The translations under genes and the position numbers were made by a program. Of a stretch of 64,000 nucleotides of DNA, positions 32,673-40,632 are shown piece after piece. Position 1 is the first letter of the stretch; each line of letters opens with the position of its first letter. Source of the stretch: Burkholderia ubonensis (GTDB taxonomy: Bacteria; Pseudomonadota; Gammaproteobacteria; Burkholderiales; Burkholderiaceae); contig NZ_CADFEB010000012.1 of the NCBI RefSeq assembly GCF_902833085.1, forward strand, positions 186,001 through 250,000. Reading direction: 5' to 3'. The notes below the pieces were generated by a model, which was not told where the DNA came from, ran no database searches, and saw nothing but the letters and a program-made list of their open reading frames with translations.

Positions 32673-34409
32673 TTAGCGCGCAAGCGCGGCGCGGACCTTC
32701 TCCACGACCGTTGCCGCGGCCGTGTCGGCCGGCAGCAGCGTCGCTTCGGCGTCGCGGCGGCCCTGGTACTCGAGCTTGCCTTCCTTCAGCCCGCGCTCGC
32801 CGATCACGAGGCGATGCGGCACGCCGATCAGTTCCCAGTCGGCGAACATCACGCCCGGACGCTCGCCGCGATCGTCGAGGATCACGTCGATGCCGGCCGC
32901 GGCCAGCTCCGCGTAAAGCGTGTCGGCCGCTTCGCGCACCGCGTCGCTGCGGTCGTAGCCCATCGGGCACAGCACAACCTCGAACGGCGCGATCGACTCC
33001 GGCCAGATGATGCCGCGGTCGTCGAAGTTCTGCTCGATCGCCGCGCCGAGAATGCGCGTGATGCCGACGCCGTAGCAGCCCATCAGCATCGGCTGCGGCT
33101 TGCCCGACTCGTCGATGAACGTCGCGCCCATCACTTCCGAGTACTTGGTGCCGAGCTGGAACACGTGGCCGACCTCGATGCCGCGGCAGATGTCGATCAC
33201 GCCCTTGCCGTCCGGCGACGGGTCGCCCTTCTGCACGTTGCGGATGTCGGCGACTTCCGGCTCCGGCAGATCGCGGCCCCAGTTCACGCCGGCGATGTGG
33301 TAGTCGACCTCGTTCGCGCCGACGACGAAATCGCTCATATTCGCGACCGTGCGATCGGCGATCACCTTCACCGGCTTCTTCGTGCCGACCGGGCCGAGGT
33401 AGCCCGGCGGCGTGCCGAACCACTCGACGATTTCCTGCTCGGTCGCGAAGCGGTGGTTGTTCAGGCCCGGCAGCTTCGACGCCTTGATCTCGTTCAGGTC
33501 GTGGTCGCCGCGCAGCATCAGCAGCCAGATCGTCGGTTCGGCGCCTTCGTTGTCGGTCGCGAGCACGATCGACTTGATCGTGCGCGCGAGCGGAATCCCC
33601 ATCAGCTCGGCGACGGCCTCGCACTTTGCCTTGCCCGGCGTCGCGACCTTGGCCATCGGCTCGGCGGCCGCGGCGCGTTCGGCGATCAGCGGCAGCGCTT
33701 CGGCCGCCTCGACGTTCGCCGCGAAATCGGAGCTCGGGCAGTACGCGATCGCGTCCTCGCCGGTGTCGGCGATCACGTGGAACTCGTGCGAGAAGTTGCC
33801 GCCGATCGAGCCGCTGTCGGCCGCAACCGGACGGAACTCGAGACCGAGGCGCGTGAAGATGCGCACGTACGCGTCGTACATCTTGCGATACGACTCGGCG
33901 AGGCCGTCGGCGTCCTTGTCGAACGAGTACGCGTCCTTCATGATGAACTCGCGGCCGCGCATCACGCCGAAGCGCGGACGGATCTCGTCGCGGAACTTCG
34001 TCTGGATCTGGTAGAAGTTCACCGGCATCTGCCGGTAGCTCTTGATCTGGTTGCGCGCGATGTCGGTGATCACTTCCTCGTGCGTCGGCCCGATCACGAA
34101 CTCGTTGTCCTTGCGGTCCTTGAAGCGCAGCAGCTCGGGACCATACTGCTCCCAGCGGCCCGACTCCTGCCACAGCTCGGCCGGTTGGACGGCCGGCATC
34201 AGCAGTTCGATCGCGCCGGCCCGGTTCATTTCCTCGCGCACGATCGCCTCGACCTTGCGAATCGAGCGCAGGCCGATCGGCAGATAGTTGTAGATGCCGC
34301 CGGCGACGCGACGGATCATGCCGGCGCGCACCATCAGCTTGTGGCTGACGATCTCTGCGTCGGCGGGTGCTTCTTTCAGGGTGCCGATAAAGAAACGGGA
34401 AGCTTTCAT
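32673..34409 (-). CDS. proS: Prolyl-tRNA synthetase (bacterial type with editing insertion)
   Basis: 578 residues. Class II motifs are visible as VEAIVREEMNRAGAIELLMPAVQPAELW, FRDEIRPRFGVMRGREFIMKDAYSF and GCYGVGITRILGAAIEQ. Between motifs 2 and 3 lies the INS editing domain (about 225-400). The C-terminal anticodon-binding domain is complete. It charges tRNA-Pro, one gene for which is at 40413. A terminator-like hairpin sits in its leader, just before the ATG. Confidence 0.97.
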   Translation of the reverse strand: MKASRFFIGTLKEAPADAEIVSHKLMVRAGMIRRVAGGIYNYLPIGLRSIRKVEAIVREEMNRAGAIELLMPAVQPAELWQESGRWEQYGPELLRFKDRKDNEFVIGPTHEEVITDIARNQIKSYRQMPVNFYQIQTKFRDEIRPRFGVMRGREFIMKDAYSFDKDADGLAESYRKMYDAYVRIFTRLGLEFRPVAADSGSIGGNFSHEFHVIADTGEDAIAYCPSSDFAANVEAAEALPLIAERAAAAEPMAKVATPGKAKCEAVAELMGIPLARTIKSIVLATDNEGAEPTIWLLMLRGDHDLNEIKASKLPGLNNHRFATEQEIVEWFGTPPGYLGPVGTKKPVKVIADRTVANMSDFVVGANEVDYHIAGVNWGRDLPEPEVADIRNVQKGDPSPDGKGVIDICRGIEVGHVFQLGTKYSEVMGATFIDESGKPQPMLMGCYGVGITRILGAAIEQNFDDRGIIWPESIAPFEVVLCPMGYDRSDAVREAADTLYAELAAAGIDVILDDRGERPGVMFADWELIGVPHRLVIGERGLKEGKLEYQGRRDAEATLLPADTAAATVVEKVRAALAR

Positions 34410-34421
34410 GCGGACGGTTCC

Positions 34422-34448
34422 AAAAACGGCGCCCCCAGGCGGGGCGCC
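34422..34448 (-). promoter_or_regulatory. Terminator-like hairpin in the proS leader
   Basis: On the minus strand GGCGCCCC and GGGGCGCC (34441-34448 and 34428-34435) form an 8-bp GC-only stem with a 5-nt loop, followed by G and five T residues. The T-run ends about 12 nt before the proS ATG. The position suggests attenuation or control of ribosome access rather than termination of an upstream gene, since none lies upstream on this strand. Confidence 0.55.
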
Positions 34449-34588
34449 CGAAAAAGATTCAAGGTGAAAAAGCTGCGCGCGGCGAACAACGATCGCGCAG
34501 ATGACTTGGCAGACAAATCAGGGACAGTTCAACCGGCGCGCCCGGCGCGGATTCGCTCCGTTACGGTGCGCGGCGCCCGTTATCTGTT

Positions 34589-34594
34589 TATAAT
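34589..34594 (+). promoter_or_regulatory. Possible -10 element of rppH
   Basis: A perfect TATAAT lies 33 bp before the rppH ATG, giving a leader of about 27 nt. No good -35 is present at 16-18 bp, although a TG lies just upstream of the hexamer. Confidence 0.4.
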
Positions 34595-34627
34595 CAAAGC
34601 AATTTTAAAGGATTCGAAGGTGGTTGT

Positions 34628-35272
34628 ATGCTGGATCGTGAAGGCTTTCGCCCGAACGTCGGCATCATCCTCTTGAACGCGCGCAACGAGGTGTTTTGGG
34701 GCAAGCGGCTCCGCGAGCATTCCTGGCAGTTTCCTCAAGGTGGGATCAAGTACGGCGAGACCCCCATGCAGGCGATGTACCGGGAGCTGCACGAGGAAAC
34801 CGGCCTGCACCCGGAGCACGTCAAGATAATCGGCCGCACTCGCGACTGGTTGCGTTACGAGGTGCCTGACAAGTTCATCAAGCGTGAAGTACGCGGTCAT
34901 TACCGCGGCCAGAAACAGATCTGGTTCCTGCTGCGGATGGTAGGACGCGATTGCGACATTTGCTTGCGCGCGACCGACCACCCGGAGTTCGATGCGTGGC
35001 GCTGGAACGAGTACTGGGTGCCGCTCGATGCGGTGATCGAGTTCAAGCGGGATGTTTATCAGTTGGCGCTGACGGAACTGTCGCGCTTCCTGCGCCGCCC
35101 GGCGCAGCGGGCAGACAAGCCGCGGGGTCCGCGTCCGCGCTATCCGCGCGTCGTGGAGTCGCAGCCCCGGCAGACGTTGACGGTTGTCGACACATCGGTG
35201 GTCTGTTCCGAGATCGAAGTGGAAGCGAGCACGCTCGACGAGACGCCTCCTCGCCTGATCCTCGGCGAATGA
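34628..35272 (+). CDS. rppH: RNA pyrophosphohydrolase
   Basis: 214 residues. The N-terminal 155 residues match RppH: MLDREGFRPNVGIILLNARN, the Nudix box at 38-60 (GG...GE...REL.EE) and FLLRMVGRD. It removes pyrophosphate from 5'-triphosphate mRNA and so triggers decay. A basic, Pro/Arg-rich tail (RRPAQRADKPRGPRPRYPR) and an acidic end extend the protein beyond the E. coli length, as in other Burkholderia. It is divergent from proS. Confidence 0.95.
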   Translation: MLDREGFRPNVGIILLNARNEVFWGKRLREHSWQFPQGGIKYGETPMQAMYRELHEETGLHPEHVKIIGRTRDWLRYEVPDKFIKREVRGHYRGQKQIWFLLRMVGRDCDICLRATDHPEFDAWRWNEYWVPLDAVIEFKRDVYQLALTELSRFLRRPAQRADKPRGPRPRYPRVVESQPRQTLTVVDTSVVCSEIEVEASTLDETPPRLILGE

Positions 35273-35291
35273 CAAGTCGGACTGCATGACC

Positions 35292-35322
35292 GGGCGCGAC
35301 CTTGGTGTCGCGCCCTTTTTTT
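35292..35322 (+). terminator. Rho-independent terminator of rppH
   Basis: GGGCGCGAC (35292-35300) and GTCGCGCCC (35307-35315), followed by seven T residues, 20 bp after the rppH stop. Confidence 0.93.
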
Positions 35323-35336
35323 ACGAGGAATGCATA

Positions 35337-35894
35337 TTGAAAGCGATTGCTCTCGCGCTCACGTCGATCGCCGCAGCGGCTGTGCTGGCCGGTTGCGCGC
35401 ATTCGAACACGCCGTCCAACAAGGACGACAGCGCGTTCGTCTATCTGCTGGACCGTCAGGGGGAATGGAAGGAAAACAAGGTCGACACGCTCCCCGCGCT
35501 GCCAACGCCGAGCGACCTGCTGTCGTTCAACGTGTCGCAGAACACGCCGCTCAAGTTCTTCGTCGATGCGAAGTCGCTGGCGGTCGGCACCGACGGCATC
35601 GTGCGGTATACGGTGGTCGTCACGAGCCCGGCCGGCGCGCGCAACGTCAATTACGAGGGCATCCGCTGCGACACGTATGAATGGCGCCAGTATGCGGGTC
35701 TCAATGCGGATCACGACGGCTGGGACCGCACGGTCGAGAACGACTGGCGCCGCATCGAGAACGGTGAGCTGAACGCGTATCACGCGGCGCTCTACCAGGA
35801 CTACTTCTGCGCGAACAAGATGCCGCTGGGCACGACGCAGTCGATCCTCGAGAACATCAAGTATCACCGCACCGCACTGAACCAGCTGCGCTGA
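35337..35894 (+). CDS. CNP1-like family lipoprotein
   Basis: 185 residues from a TTG start chosen because GAGGAA lies 6 nt upstream and the signal peptide then begins correctly (MKAIALALTSIAAAAVLAGC, lipobox Cys20). The mature part contains LLDRQGEWKENKVD, FVDAKSLAVGTDGIVRYTVVV and NYEGIRCDTYEWRQYA, matching the CNP1-like family of cryptic neisserial/betaproteobacterial surface proteins. The function is unknown. The gene must have its own promoter, because the rppH terminator ends 14 bp before the start; the promoter may overlap the rppH 3' end. Confidence 0.85.
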   Translation: MKAIALALTSIAAAAVLAGCAHSNTPSNKDDSAFVYLLDRQGEWKENKVDTLPALPTPSDLLSFNVSQNTPLKFFVDAKSLAVGTDGIVRYTVVVTSPAGARNVNYEGIRCDTYEWRQYAGLNADHDGWDRTVENDWRRIENGELNAYHAALYQDYFCANKMPLGTTQSILENIKYHRTALNQLR

Positions 35895-35922
35895 TCGCGC
35901 CGGCCGGCCGAAGCCGCCATGC

Positions 35923-35949
35923 AAAAAGCCCGCGTTTCGCGGGCTTTTG
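35923..35949. terminator. Bidirectional terminator between the CNP1 gene and proB
   Basis: AAAAGCCCGCG and CGCGGGCTTTT (35924-35934 / 35938-35948) form an 11-bp stem with a 3-nt loop between convergent genes. Confidence 0.92.
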
Positions 35950-35977
35950 CGTATCGACGATCACCGGACCGGACAGG

Positions 35978-37096
35978 TCACACGAGCACCAGGTTGTCGC
36001 GGTGAATCAGCTCCGGCTCCAGCATGTAGCCGAGCACCGCTTCGATCTCGCCGCTCGGCTTGCGCTGGATCAGTTTCGTTTCCGCGCTGCTGTAGTTGGT
36101 CAGCCCGCGCGCGACTTCCCGCCCGTCGGGCCCGACGCAGGCGATCACCTCGCCGCGCGCAAACACGCCCTGCACGTTGACGATGCCGATCGGCAGCAGG
36201 CTCTTGCCGCCCGACGTCAGCTTCTCGACCGCGCCGGCGTCGATCACGACATGCCCGCGCACCTGCAGGTGATCGGCCATCCACTGCTTGCGCGCCGCCA
36301 TCCGCGCCGTGCGCGCGATCAGCTGCGTGCCGATCGCCTCGCCCGCCGCGAGACGCGCGAGCACGTCCGGCTCGCGCCCGCTCGCGATCACGGTGTTCGC
36401 GCCGCTGTGCGCCGCGCGCTTGGCCGCGAGAATCTTCGTCAGCATGCCGCCGCGGCCGAGGCTCGACCCCGCGCCCCCCGCCATCGCCTCGAGTTCGGGC
36501 GCGCCGGCGCTCGCTTCCGCGACGAGCGTCGCGGCCGGGTCCTTGCGCGGATCGGCGGTAAACAGGCCTGTCTGGTCGGTGAGGATGATCAGCGCATCGC
36601 CTTCGATCAGATTCGCGACGAGCGCGCCGAGCGTGTCGTTGTCGCCGAACTTGATTTCGTCGGTCACGACCGTGTCGTTCTCGTTGATGATCGGCACGAC
36701 GCCGAGCCGCAGCAGCGTGAGCAGCGTCGAGCGTGCGTTCAGGTAGCGTTCGCGGTCCGCGAGGTCGGCGTGCGTGAGCAGGATCTGCGCGGTGCGGATC
36801 CCGTGCTCGGAGAAGCGGCTTTCATACACCTGGGCGAGCCCCATCTGCCCGACCGCGGCAGCGGCCTGCAGTTCGTCGATCTCGCGCGGACGCTTGCTCC
36901 AGCCGAGCCGCTGCATCCCTTCCGCGATCGCGCCCGAGCTGACGAGCACCACTTCCTTTCCCTGGTCGCGCAGCGCGGCGATCTGGGCGGCCCAGCGGCC
37001 AATTGCGGTGTGATCGAGCCCTTTACCGTCGTTGGTCACGAGGCTGGACCCCACCTTCACCACCAGTCGCTTCGAATCCGCGATGATCGAACGCAT
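35978..37096 (-). CDS. proB: Glutamate 5-kinase
   Basis: 372 residues. The amino-acid kinase domain (KRLVVKVGSSLVTNDGKGLD, VLVSSGAIAEG, INENDTVVTDEIKFGDNDTLGALVAN) is followed by a C-terminal PUA domain (about 285-372). It commits glutamate to proline synthesis and is usually feedback-inhibited by proline. The ATG at 37096 gives the normal family N-terminus. It lies 91 bp downstream of obgE, the conserved betaproteobacterial order rplU-rpmA-obgE-proB. Confidence 0.96.
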   Translation of the reverse strand: MRSIIADSKRLVVKVGSSLVTNDGKGLDHTAIGRWAAQIAALRDQGKEVVLVSSGAIAEGMQRLGWSKRPREIDELQAAAAVGQMGLAQVYESRFSEHGIRTAQILLTHADLADRERYLNARSTLLTLLRLGVVPIINENDTVVTDEIKFGDNDTLGALVANLIEGDALIILTDQTGLFTADPRKDPAATLVAEASAGAPELEAMAGGAGSSLGRGGMLTKILAAKRAAHSGANTVIASGREPDVLARLAAGEAIGTQLIARTARMAARKQWMADHLQVRGHVVIDAGAVEKLTSGGKSLLPIGIVNVQGVFARGEVIACVGPDGREVARGLTNYSSAETKLIQRKPSGEIEAVLGYMLEPELIHRDNLVLV

Positions 37097-37187
37097 CGTG
37101 CGCTGTCTCCTGTATGTGATGCCTGGCCTGGCCGGGCGCGATTGAATTCCGGCGCCGGGCGGCTCGCGCCCGGCGCGCACCTGACGC

Positions 37188-38300
37188 TCAGGCGTCGGCG
37201 TCCGATGCCGTCTGCCCGTCGCGCGCGGGCGTGTCGCGGAAGCGCACGTCCGCCGCCAGGTCTTCCGCCTCGGCCGCGCGATGCGCATCCGAATGCTCCG
37301 CGAGGTAGTCGTAGATCGCGTAGCACAGCGCCTCGCAGCCCTGGCCGGTCAGCGCCGAGATCTCGAACACCGGGCCGTCCCAGCCGAAACGCTCGAGGAA
37401 ATTCGCGACGCGCGCCTCGCGCTCGTCCTCCGGCACCATGTCGAGCTTGTTGAGCACGAGCCAGCGCGGCTTCTCGTACAGCGCCTCGTCGTACTTGCGC
37501 AGCTCGCCGACGATCGCCGTCGCCTCCGCGACCGGATCGACGCTTTCGTCGAACGGTGCAAGATCGACAAGATGCAGCAGCACCCCGGTGCGCTGCAGGT
37601 GACGCAGGAACTGATGCCCGAGGCCGGCGCCTTCGGCCGCGCCCTCGATCAGCCCGGGAATGTCGGCGATCACGAAGCTCTTGCTCGGCCCGACGCGCAC
37701 GACGCCAAGATTCGGGGCCAGCGTCGTGAACGGGTAGTCGGCGATCTTCGGCTTCGCGTTCGACACCGACGAGATGAACGTCGACTTGCCCGCGTTCGGC
37801 ATGCCGAGCAGGCCGACGTCGGCCAGCACCTTCAGCTCGAGGCGCAGCATCCGCCGCTCGCCCGGCTTGCCGTCGGTCTTCTGGCGCGGCGCGCGGTTCG
37901 TGCTCGACTTGAAATGCAGGTTGCCGAGGCCGCCGGCACCGCCCTGCGCGAGCATCACCTTCTGGTCGTGCTCGGTCAGGTCGGCGATCAGCTCGCCCGT
38001 GTCCATGTCGTTGATGATCGTGCCGACCGGCATGCGCAGCGTGATGTCGTCGCCGCCCTTGCCGTAGCAGTCCGAGCCGCGGCCATTCTCGCCGTTGCGC
38101 GCCAGGTGCTTCTTCGCGTAACGGTAGTCGATCAGCGTGTTGATGTTGCGGTCGGCGACCGCGTAGACGCTGCCGCCCCGGCCGCCGTCGCCGCCGTCCG
38201 GCCCGCCGAACGGAACGAATTTCTCGCGGCGCATCGACGCGCTGCCATCGCCTCCGTCTCCGGCGATGACTTCGATTCGCGCTTCGTCAATGAACTTCAT
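37188..38300 (-). CDS. obgE: Obg-family GTPase
   Basis: 370 residues. The Gly-rich OBG fold (MKFIDEARIEVIAGDGGDGSASM to about 158) precedes the G domain: GMPNAGKSTFISS (G1), DYPFTT, DIPGLIEGA and LNKLDMV. A short acidic C-terminus follows. It acts in ribosome (50S) maturation and stress responses. It is encoded beyond the rpmA terminator, so it may rely on readthrough or a promoter in the 172-bp gap. Confidence 0.97.
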   Translation of the reverse strand: MKFIDEARIEVIAGDGGDGSASMRREKFVPFGGPDGGDGGRGGSVYAVADRNINTLIDYRYAKKHLARNGENGRGSDCYGKGGDDITLRMPVGTIINDMDTGELIADLTEHDQKVMLAQGGAGGLGNLHFKSSTNRAPRQKTDGKPGERRMLRLELKVLADVGLLGMPNAGKSTFISSVSNAKPKIADYPFTTLAPNLGVVRVGPSKSFVIADIPGLIEGAAEGAGLGHQFLRHLQRTGVLLHLVDLAPFDESVDPVAEATAIVGELRKYDEALYEKPRWLVLNKLDMVPEDEREARVANFLERFGWDGPVFEISALTGQGCEALCYAIYDYLAEHSDAHRAAEAEDLAADVRFRDTPARDGQTASDADA

Positions 38301-38412
38301 TCGTTACTCCGCCCAGTATTTTCGCTATTGTGCCGCGCTCCGCCGCGCCTGAACAATCGGCCGTCCGGCCAACCGCCGCGACCGGCCGCCCGCGCTTGCG
38401 CAGCGACAAAAT

Positions 38413-38444
38413 AAAAAAGGCCCCGCGACAACTGCGGGGCCTTT
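38413..38444 (-). terminator. Terminator after rpmA
   Basis: On the minus strand AAAGGCCCCGC and GCGGGGCCTTT (38434-38444 / 38416-38426) form an 11-bp stem followed by a T-run, 29 bp after the rpmA stop. It probably limits transcription into obgE. Confidence 0.92.
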
Positions 38445-38472
38445 CGGCTACGAAGCCCGTGGGTGCCTGAAC

Positions 38473-38736
38473 TTAGGCAGCCGCCGGGACAACGATGACC
38501 AGATGCTTCTTGTCCGCGCCCTTCGTCGCGAACTTCACGTGGCCGTCGACCAGCGCGAACAGGGTGTGATCCTTGCCCATGCCGACGTTCTCGCCAGCGT
38601 GCATGCGGGTGCCGCGCTGACGCACGATGATGCCGCCGGCGTTGATCGCCTGGCCGCCGTACACCTTCACGCCGAGACGTTTCGACTCGGAGTCGCGGCC
38701 GTTCCGGGAAGAGCCGCCTGCCTTTTTGTGTGCCAT
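38473..38736 (-). CDS. rpmA: 50S ribosomal protein L27
   Basis: 87 residues: [34 protein letters not shown] and [16 protein letters not shown] are standard L27. It lies near the peptidyl-transferase centre. It follows rplU by 24 bp and shares its promoter. Confidence 0.99.
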
Positions 38737-38760
38737 CTGATTGCTCCTTTACCGAGGCGC

Positions 38761-39072
38761 TTACGCGTTGATCGCGTCGATGCGCAGCTCAGTGTAGTTC
38801 TGGCGGTGGCCGCCGTGCTTTTGGTAGTGCTTCCGGCGACGCATCTTGAAGATGGTGACCTTGGCATGACGACCGTGCGACACAACGGTGGCCTTGACGG
38901 AAGCCCCACTGACCAGCGGCGTACCGAACTTAATCGATTCGCCTTCGCCCACTGCGAGAACCTGGTCGAGCGTGATTTCAGCGTCAATGTCAGCCGGTAT
39001 CTGTTCTACTTTCAGTTTTTCGCCAACGGCAACCTTGTACTGCTTGCCGCCGGTTTTTATGACCGCGTACAT
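38761..39072 (-). CDS. rplU: 50S ribosomal protein L21
   Basis: 103 residues: MYAVIKTGGKQYKVAVGEKLKVEQI, VVSHGRHAKVTIFKMRRRKHYQKHGGHRQNYTEL is the full L21 pattern. The ATG at 39072 is the family start; the in-frame upstream extension is untranslated leader. It is first in the rplU-rpmA unit, behind a consensus promoter. Confidence 0.99.
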   Translation of the reverse strand: MYAVIKTGGKQYKVAVGEKLKVEQIPADIDAEITLDQVLAVGEGESIKFGTPLVSGASVKATVVSHGRHAKVTIFKMRRRKHYQKHGGHRQNYTELRIDAINA

Positions 39073-39126
39073 TGAGAACCTCACTCTGGATCCATTTTTC
39101 CGCACACCACGCGCGGAAAAGGCGTG

Positions 39127-39155
39127 ATTATACAGAGAGTTAGCATCGCTGTCAA
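39127..39155 (-). promoter_or_regulatory. Consensus sigma-70 promoter of rplU-rpmA
   Basis: On the minus strand TTGACA (39150-39155) and TATAAT (39127-39132) match the consensus exactly with a 17-bp spacer. The predicted start is near 39120, giving a leader of about 48 nt before rplU. Confidence 0.95.
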
Positions 39156-39249
39156 AGCCGATCGACGATTGCCGCGCCGGCCCCTCGGCCGGACGGCCAA
39201 AATCGCGCCCACGGCGCGCGCGACAGACCGGGATTCGGCGGATTCGACT

Positions 39250-39255
39250 TATAAT
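39250..39255 (+). promoter_or_regulatory. Probable -10 element of ispB
   Basis: A perfect TATAAT ends 20 bp before the ispB ATG, so the leader would be only about 14 nt and there is no clear ribosome-binding site. No matching -35 is seen. Confidence 0.45.
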
Positions 39256-39275
39256 CCGCCGCATCACCCAATTCC

Positions 39276-40277
39276 ATGATCATGTCGTCGTCCACCGCCT
39301 CCCCCACCCTCAGCGCCGCCCACCTGCTCGCCCCGATCGCGAGCGACATGGAGCAGGTGAATCGCGTCATCCGGCAAAGCCTCGCGTCCGACGTGGTGCT
39401 GATCAACCAGATCGCCGAGTACATCATCGGCGCGGGCGGCAAGCGGCTGCGTCCGGCGCTGCTGCTGTTCGTCGCGGGCGCGCTCGGCGAGACGTCGCAC
39501 CAGCGGCACGTGCTCGCGGCCGTCGTCGAGTTCATCCATACGGCCACGCTGCTGCATGACGACGTCGTCGACGAATCCGAACTGCGGCGCGGCCGCCAGA
39601 CGGCCAATGCGCTGTTCGGCAATGCCGCGAGCGTGCTGGTAGGCGACTACCTCTATTCGCGCTCGTTCGAGATGATGGTCGGCGTCGGCAAGATGCGCGT
39701 GATGGAGATCCTGTCGGAAGCGACGACGATCATCTCCGAAGGCGAAGTGCTGCAGCTGCTCAACATGCACGACGCGGACGTCGACGAGGCCCGCTACATG
39801 CAGGTGATCCGCTACAAGACGGCCAAGCTGTTCGAAGCGTCCGCCCGGCTGGGCGCGGTGCTCGCGGGCGCCGACGCGACGACCGAGGCCGCCGCCGCCG
39901 AGTACGGGCGCCGCATCGGCACCGCGTTCCAGATCATGGATGACTGGCTGGACTACGCAGGCACTGCCGAGGCGATGGGCAAGAACGCCGGCGACGACCT
40001 GCGCGAAGGCAAGCCGACGCTGCCGCTCATCTACCTGATCGAGCGCGGCACGCCCGAACAGGCCGCGCTGGCGCGCGAGGCGATCGAACAGGGCGGCACC
40101 GACCGCTTCGAAACGATCTTCGACGCGATCACGCGCTCGGGTGCGCTCGACCACACGCTCGAATGCGCACGGCAGGAAGCGCAGGCCGCGGCGGCCGCGA
40201 TCGCCGCGTTTCCGGATTCCGTTTACAAGGAAAGCCTGCTCGAGCTGTGCTCGTATTCGACGTCGCGGCAGTCCTGA
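39276..40277 (+). CDS. ispB: Octaprenyl diphosphate synthase (trans-polyprenyl transferase)
   Basis: 333 residues. The two Asp-rich motifs are LLHDDVVDES (about 89-98) and MDDWLDYAG (about 226-234), with GGKRLRPALLL near residue 54. It elongates FPP with IPP to make the ubiquinone side chain. Two in-frame ATGs (39276 and 39282) are equally possible. It is divergent from rplU, as in many proteobacteria. Confidence 0.95.
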   Translation: MIMSSSTASPTLSAAHLLAPIASDMEQVNRVIRQSLASDVVLINQIAEYIIGAGGKRLRPALLLFVAGALGETSHQRHVLAAVVEFIHTATLLHDDVVDESELRRGRQTANALFGNAASVLVGDYLYSRSFEMMVGVGKMRVMEILSEATTIISEGEVLQLLNMHDADVDEARYMQVIRYKTAKLFEASARLGAVLAGADATTEAAAAEYGRRIGTAFQIMDDWLDYAGTAEAMGKNAGDDLREGKPTLPLIYLIERGTPEQAALAREAIEQGGTDRFETIFDAITRSGALDHTLECARQEAQAAAAAIAAFPDSVYKESLLELCSYSTSRQS

Positions 40278-40341
40278 GCGCGCTCCGGACAAACGACTCA
40301 AAAAATATTTTCATCAAGGTCTTCCATTTCAGAAAAAGCGC

Positions 40342-40350
40342 TGTTATAGT
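40342..40350 (+). promoter_or_regulatory. Extended -10 promoter of tRNA-Pro
   Basis: TGTTATAGT (40342-40350) fits the extended -10 form TGnTATAAT. The -35 region (TTCCAT) is weak. The predicted start lies about 56 nt upstream of the mature tRNA. Confidence 0.55.
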
Positions 40351-40412
40351 TATGTTCTTGCTCGACGACGCAGCGGTCTTGAAGAAGACTGCGAAGTCGG
40401 AAGAGTCCAAAT

Positions 40413-40489
40413 CGGGGTGTAGCTTAGCCTGGTAGAGCGCTACGTTCGGGACGTAGAGGCCGGAGGTTCGAATCCTCTCACCCCGACCA
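40413..40489 (+). tRNA. tRNA-Pro (anticodon CGG)
   Basis: 77 nt including an encoded CCA end. The acceptor stem CGGGGTG/CACCCCG pairs fully. The D arm contains TAGCTTAGCCTGG; the anticodon arm CTACG-TTCGGGA-CGTAG places CGG at 40447-40449; the T arm has GGTTCGAATCC. It reads CCG codons, frequent in this GC-rich genome. A terminator follows directly. No integrase gene or duplicated tRNA 3' end is seen nearby. Confidence 0.97.
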
Positions 40490-40498
40490 GATTTGTGA

Positions 40499-40530
40499 AA
40501 AACCGTGCACCGAGGTGCACGGTTTTTTTT
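40499..40530 (+). terminator. Terminator of tRNA-Pro
   Basis: AACCGTGCAC and GTGCACGGTT (40501-40510 / 40515-40524) with a CGAG loop, followed by a T-run, 11 bp after the tRNA CCA end. Confidence 0.95.
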
Positions 40531-40632
40531 TGCCTGCGCGCCGCGCAACCCATGCAGCCGGCGCGACACGCCCCTGCCACCGGCCTCTGCTATAGTCCCT
40601 CCATCCCTGTCCTTCACTGCCCTTTCCGACGC

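Noticed and set aside
40413..40530. tRNA-Pro as an integration site for a mobile element
   Set aside because: No integrase, no duplicated tRNA 3' end, and the flanks are ordinary core genes.
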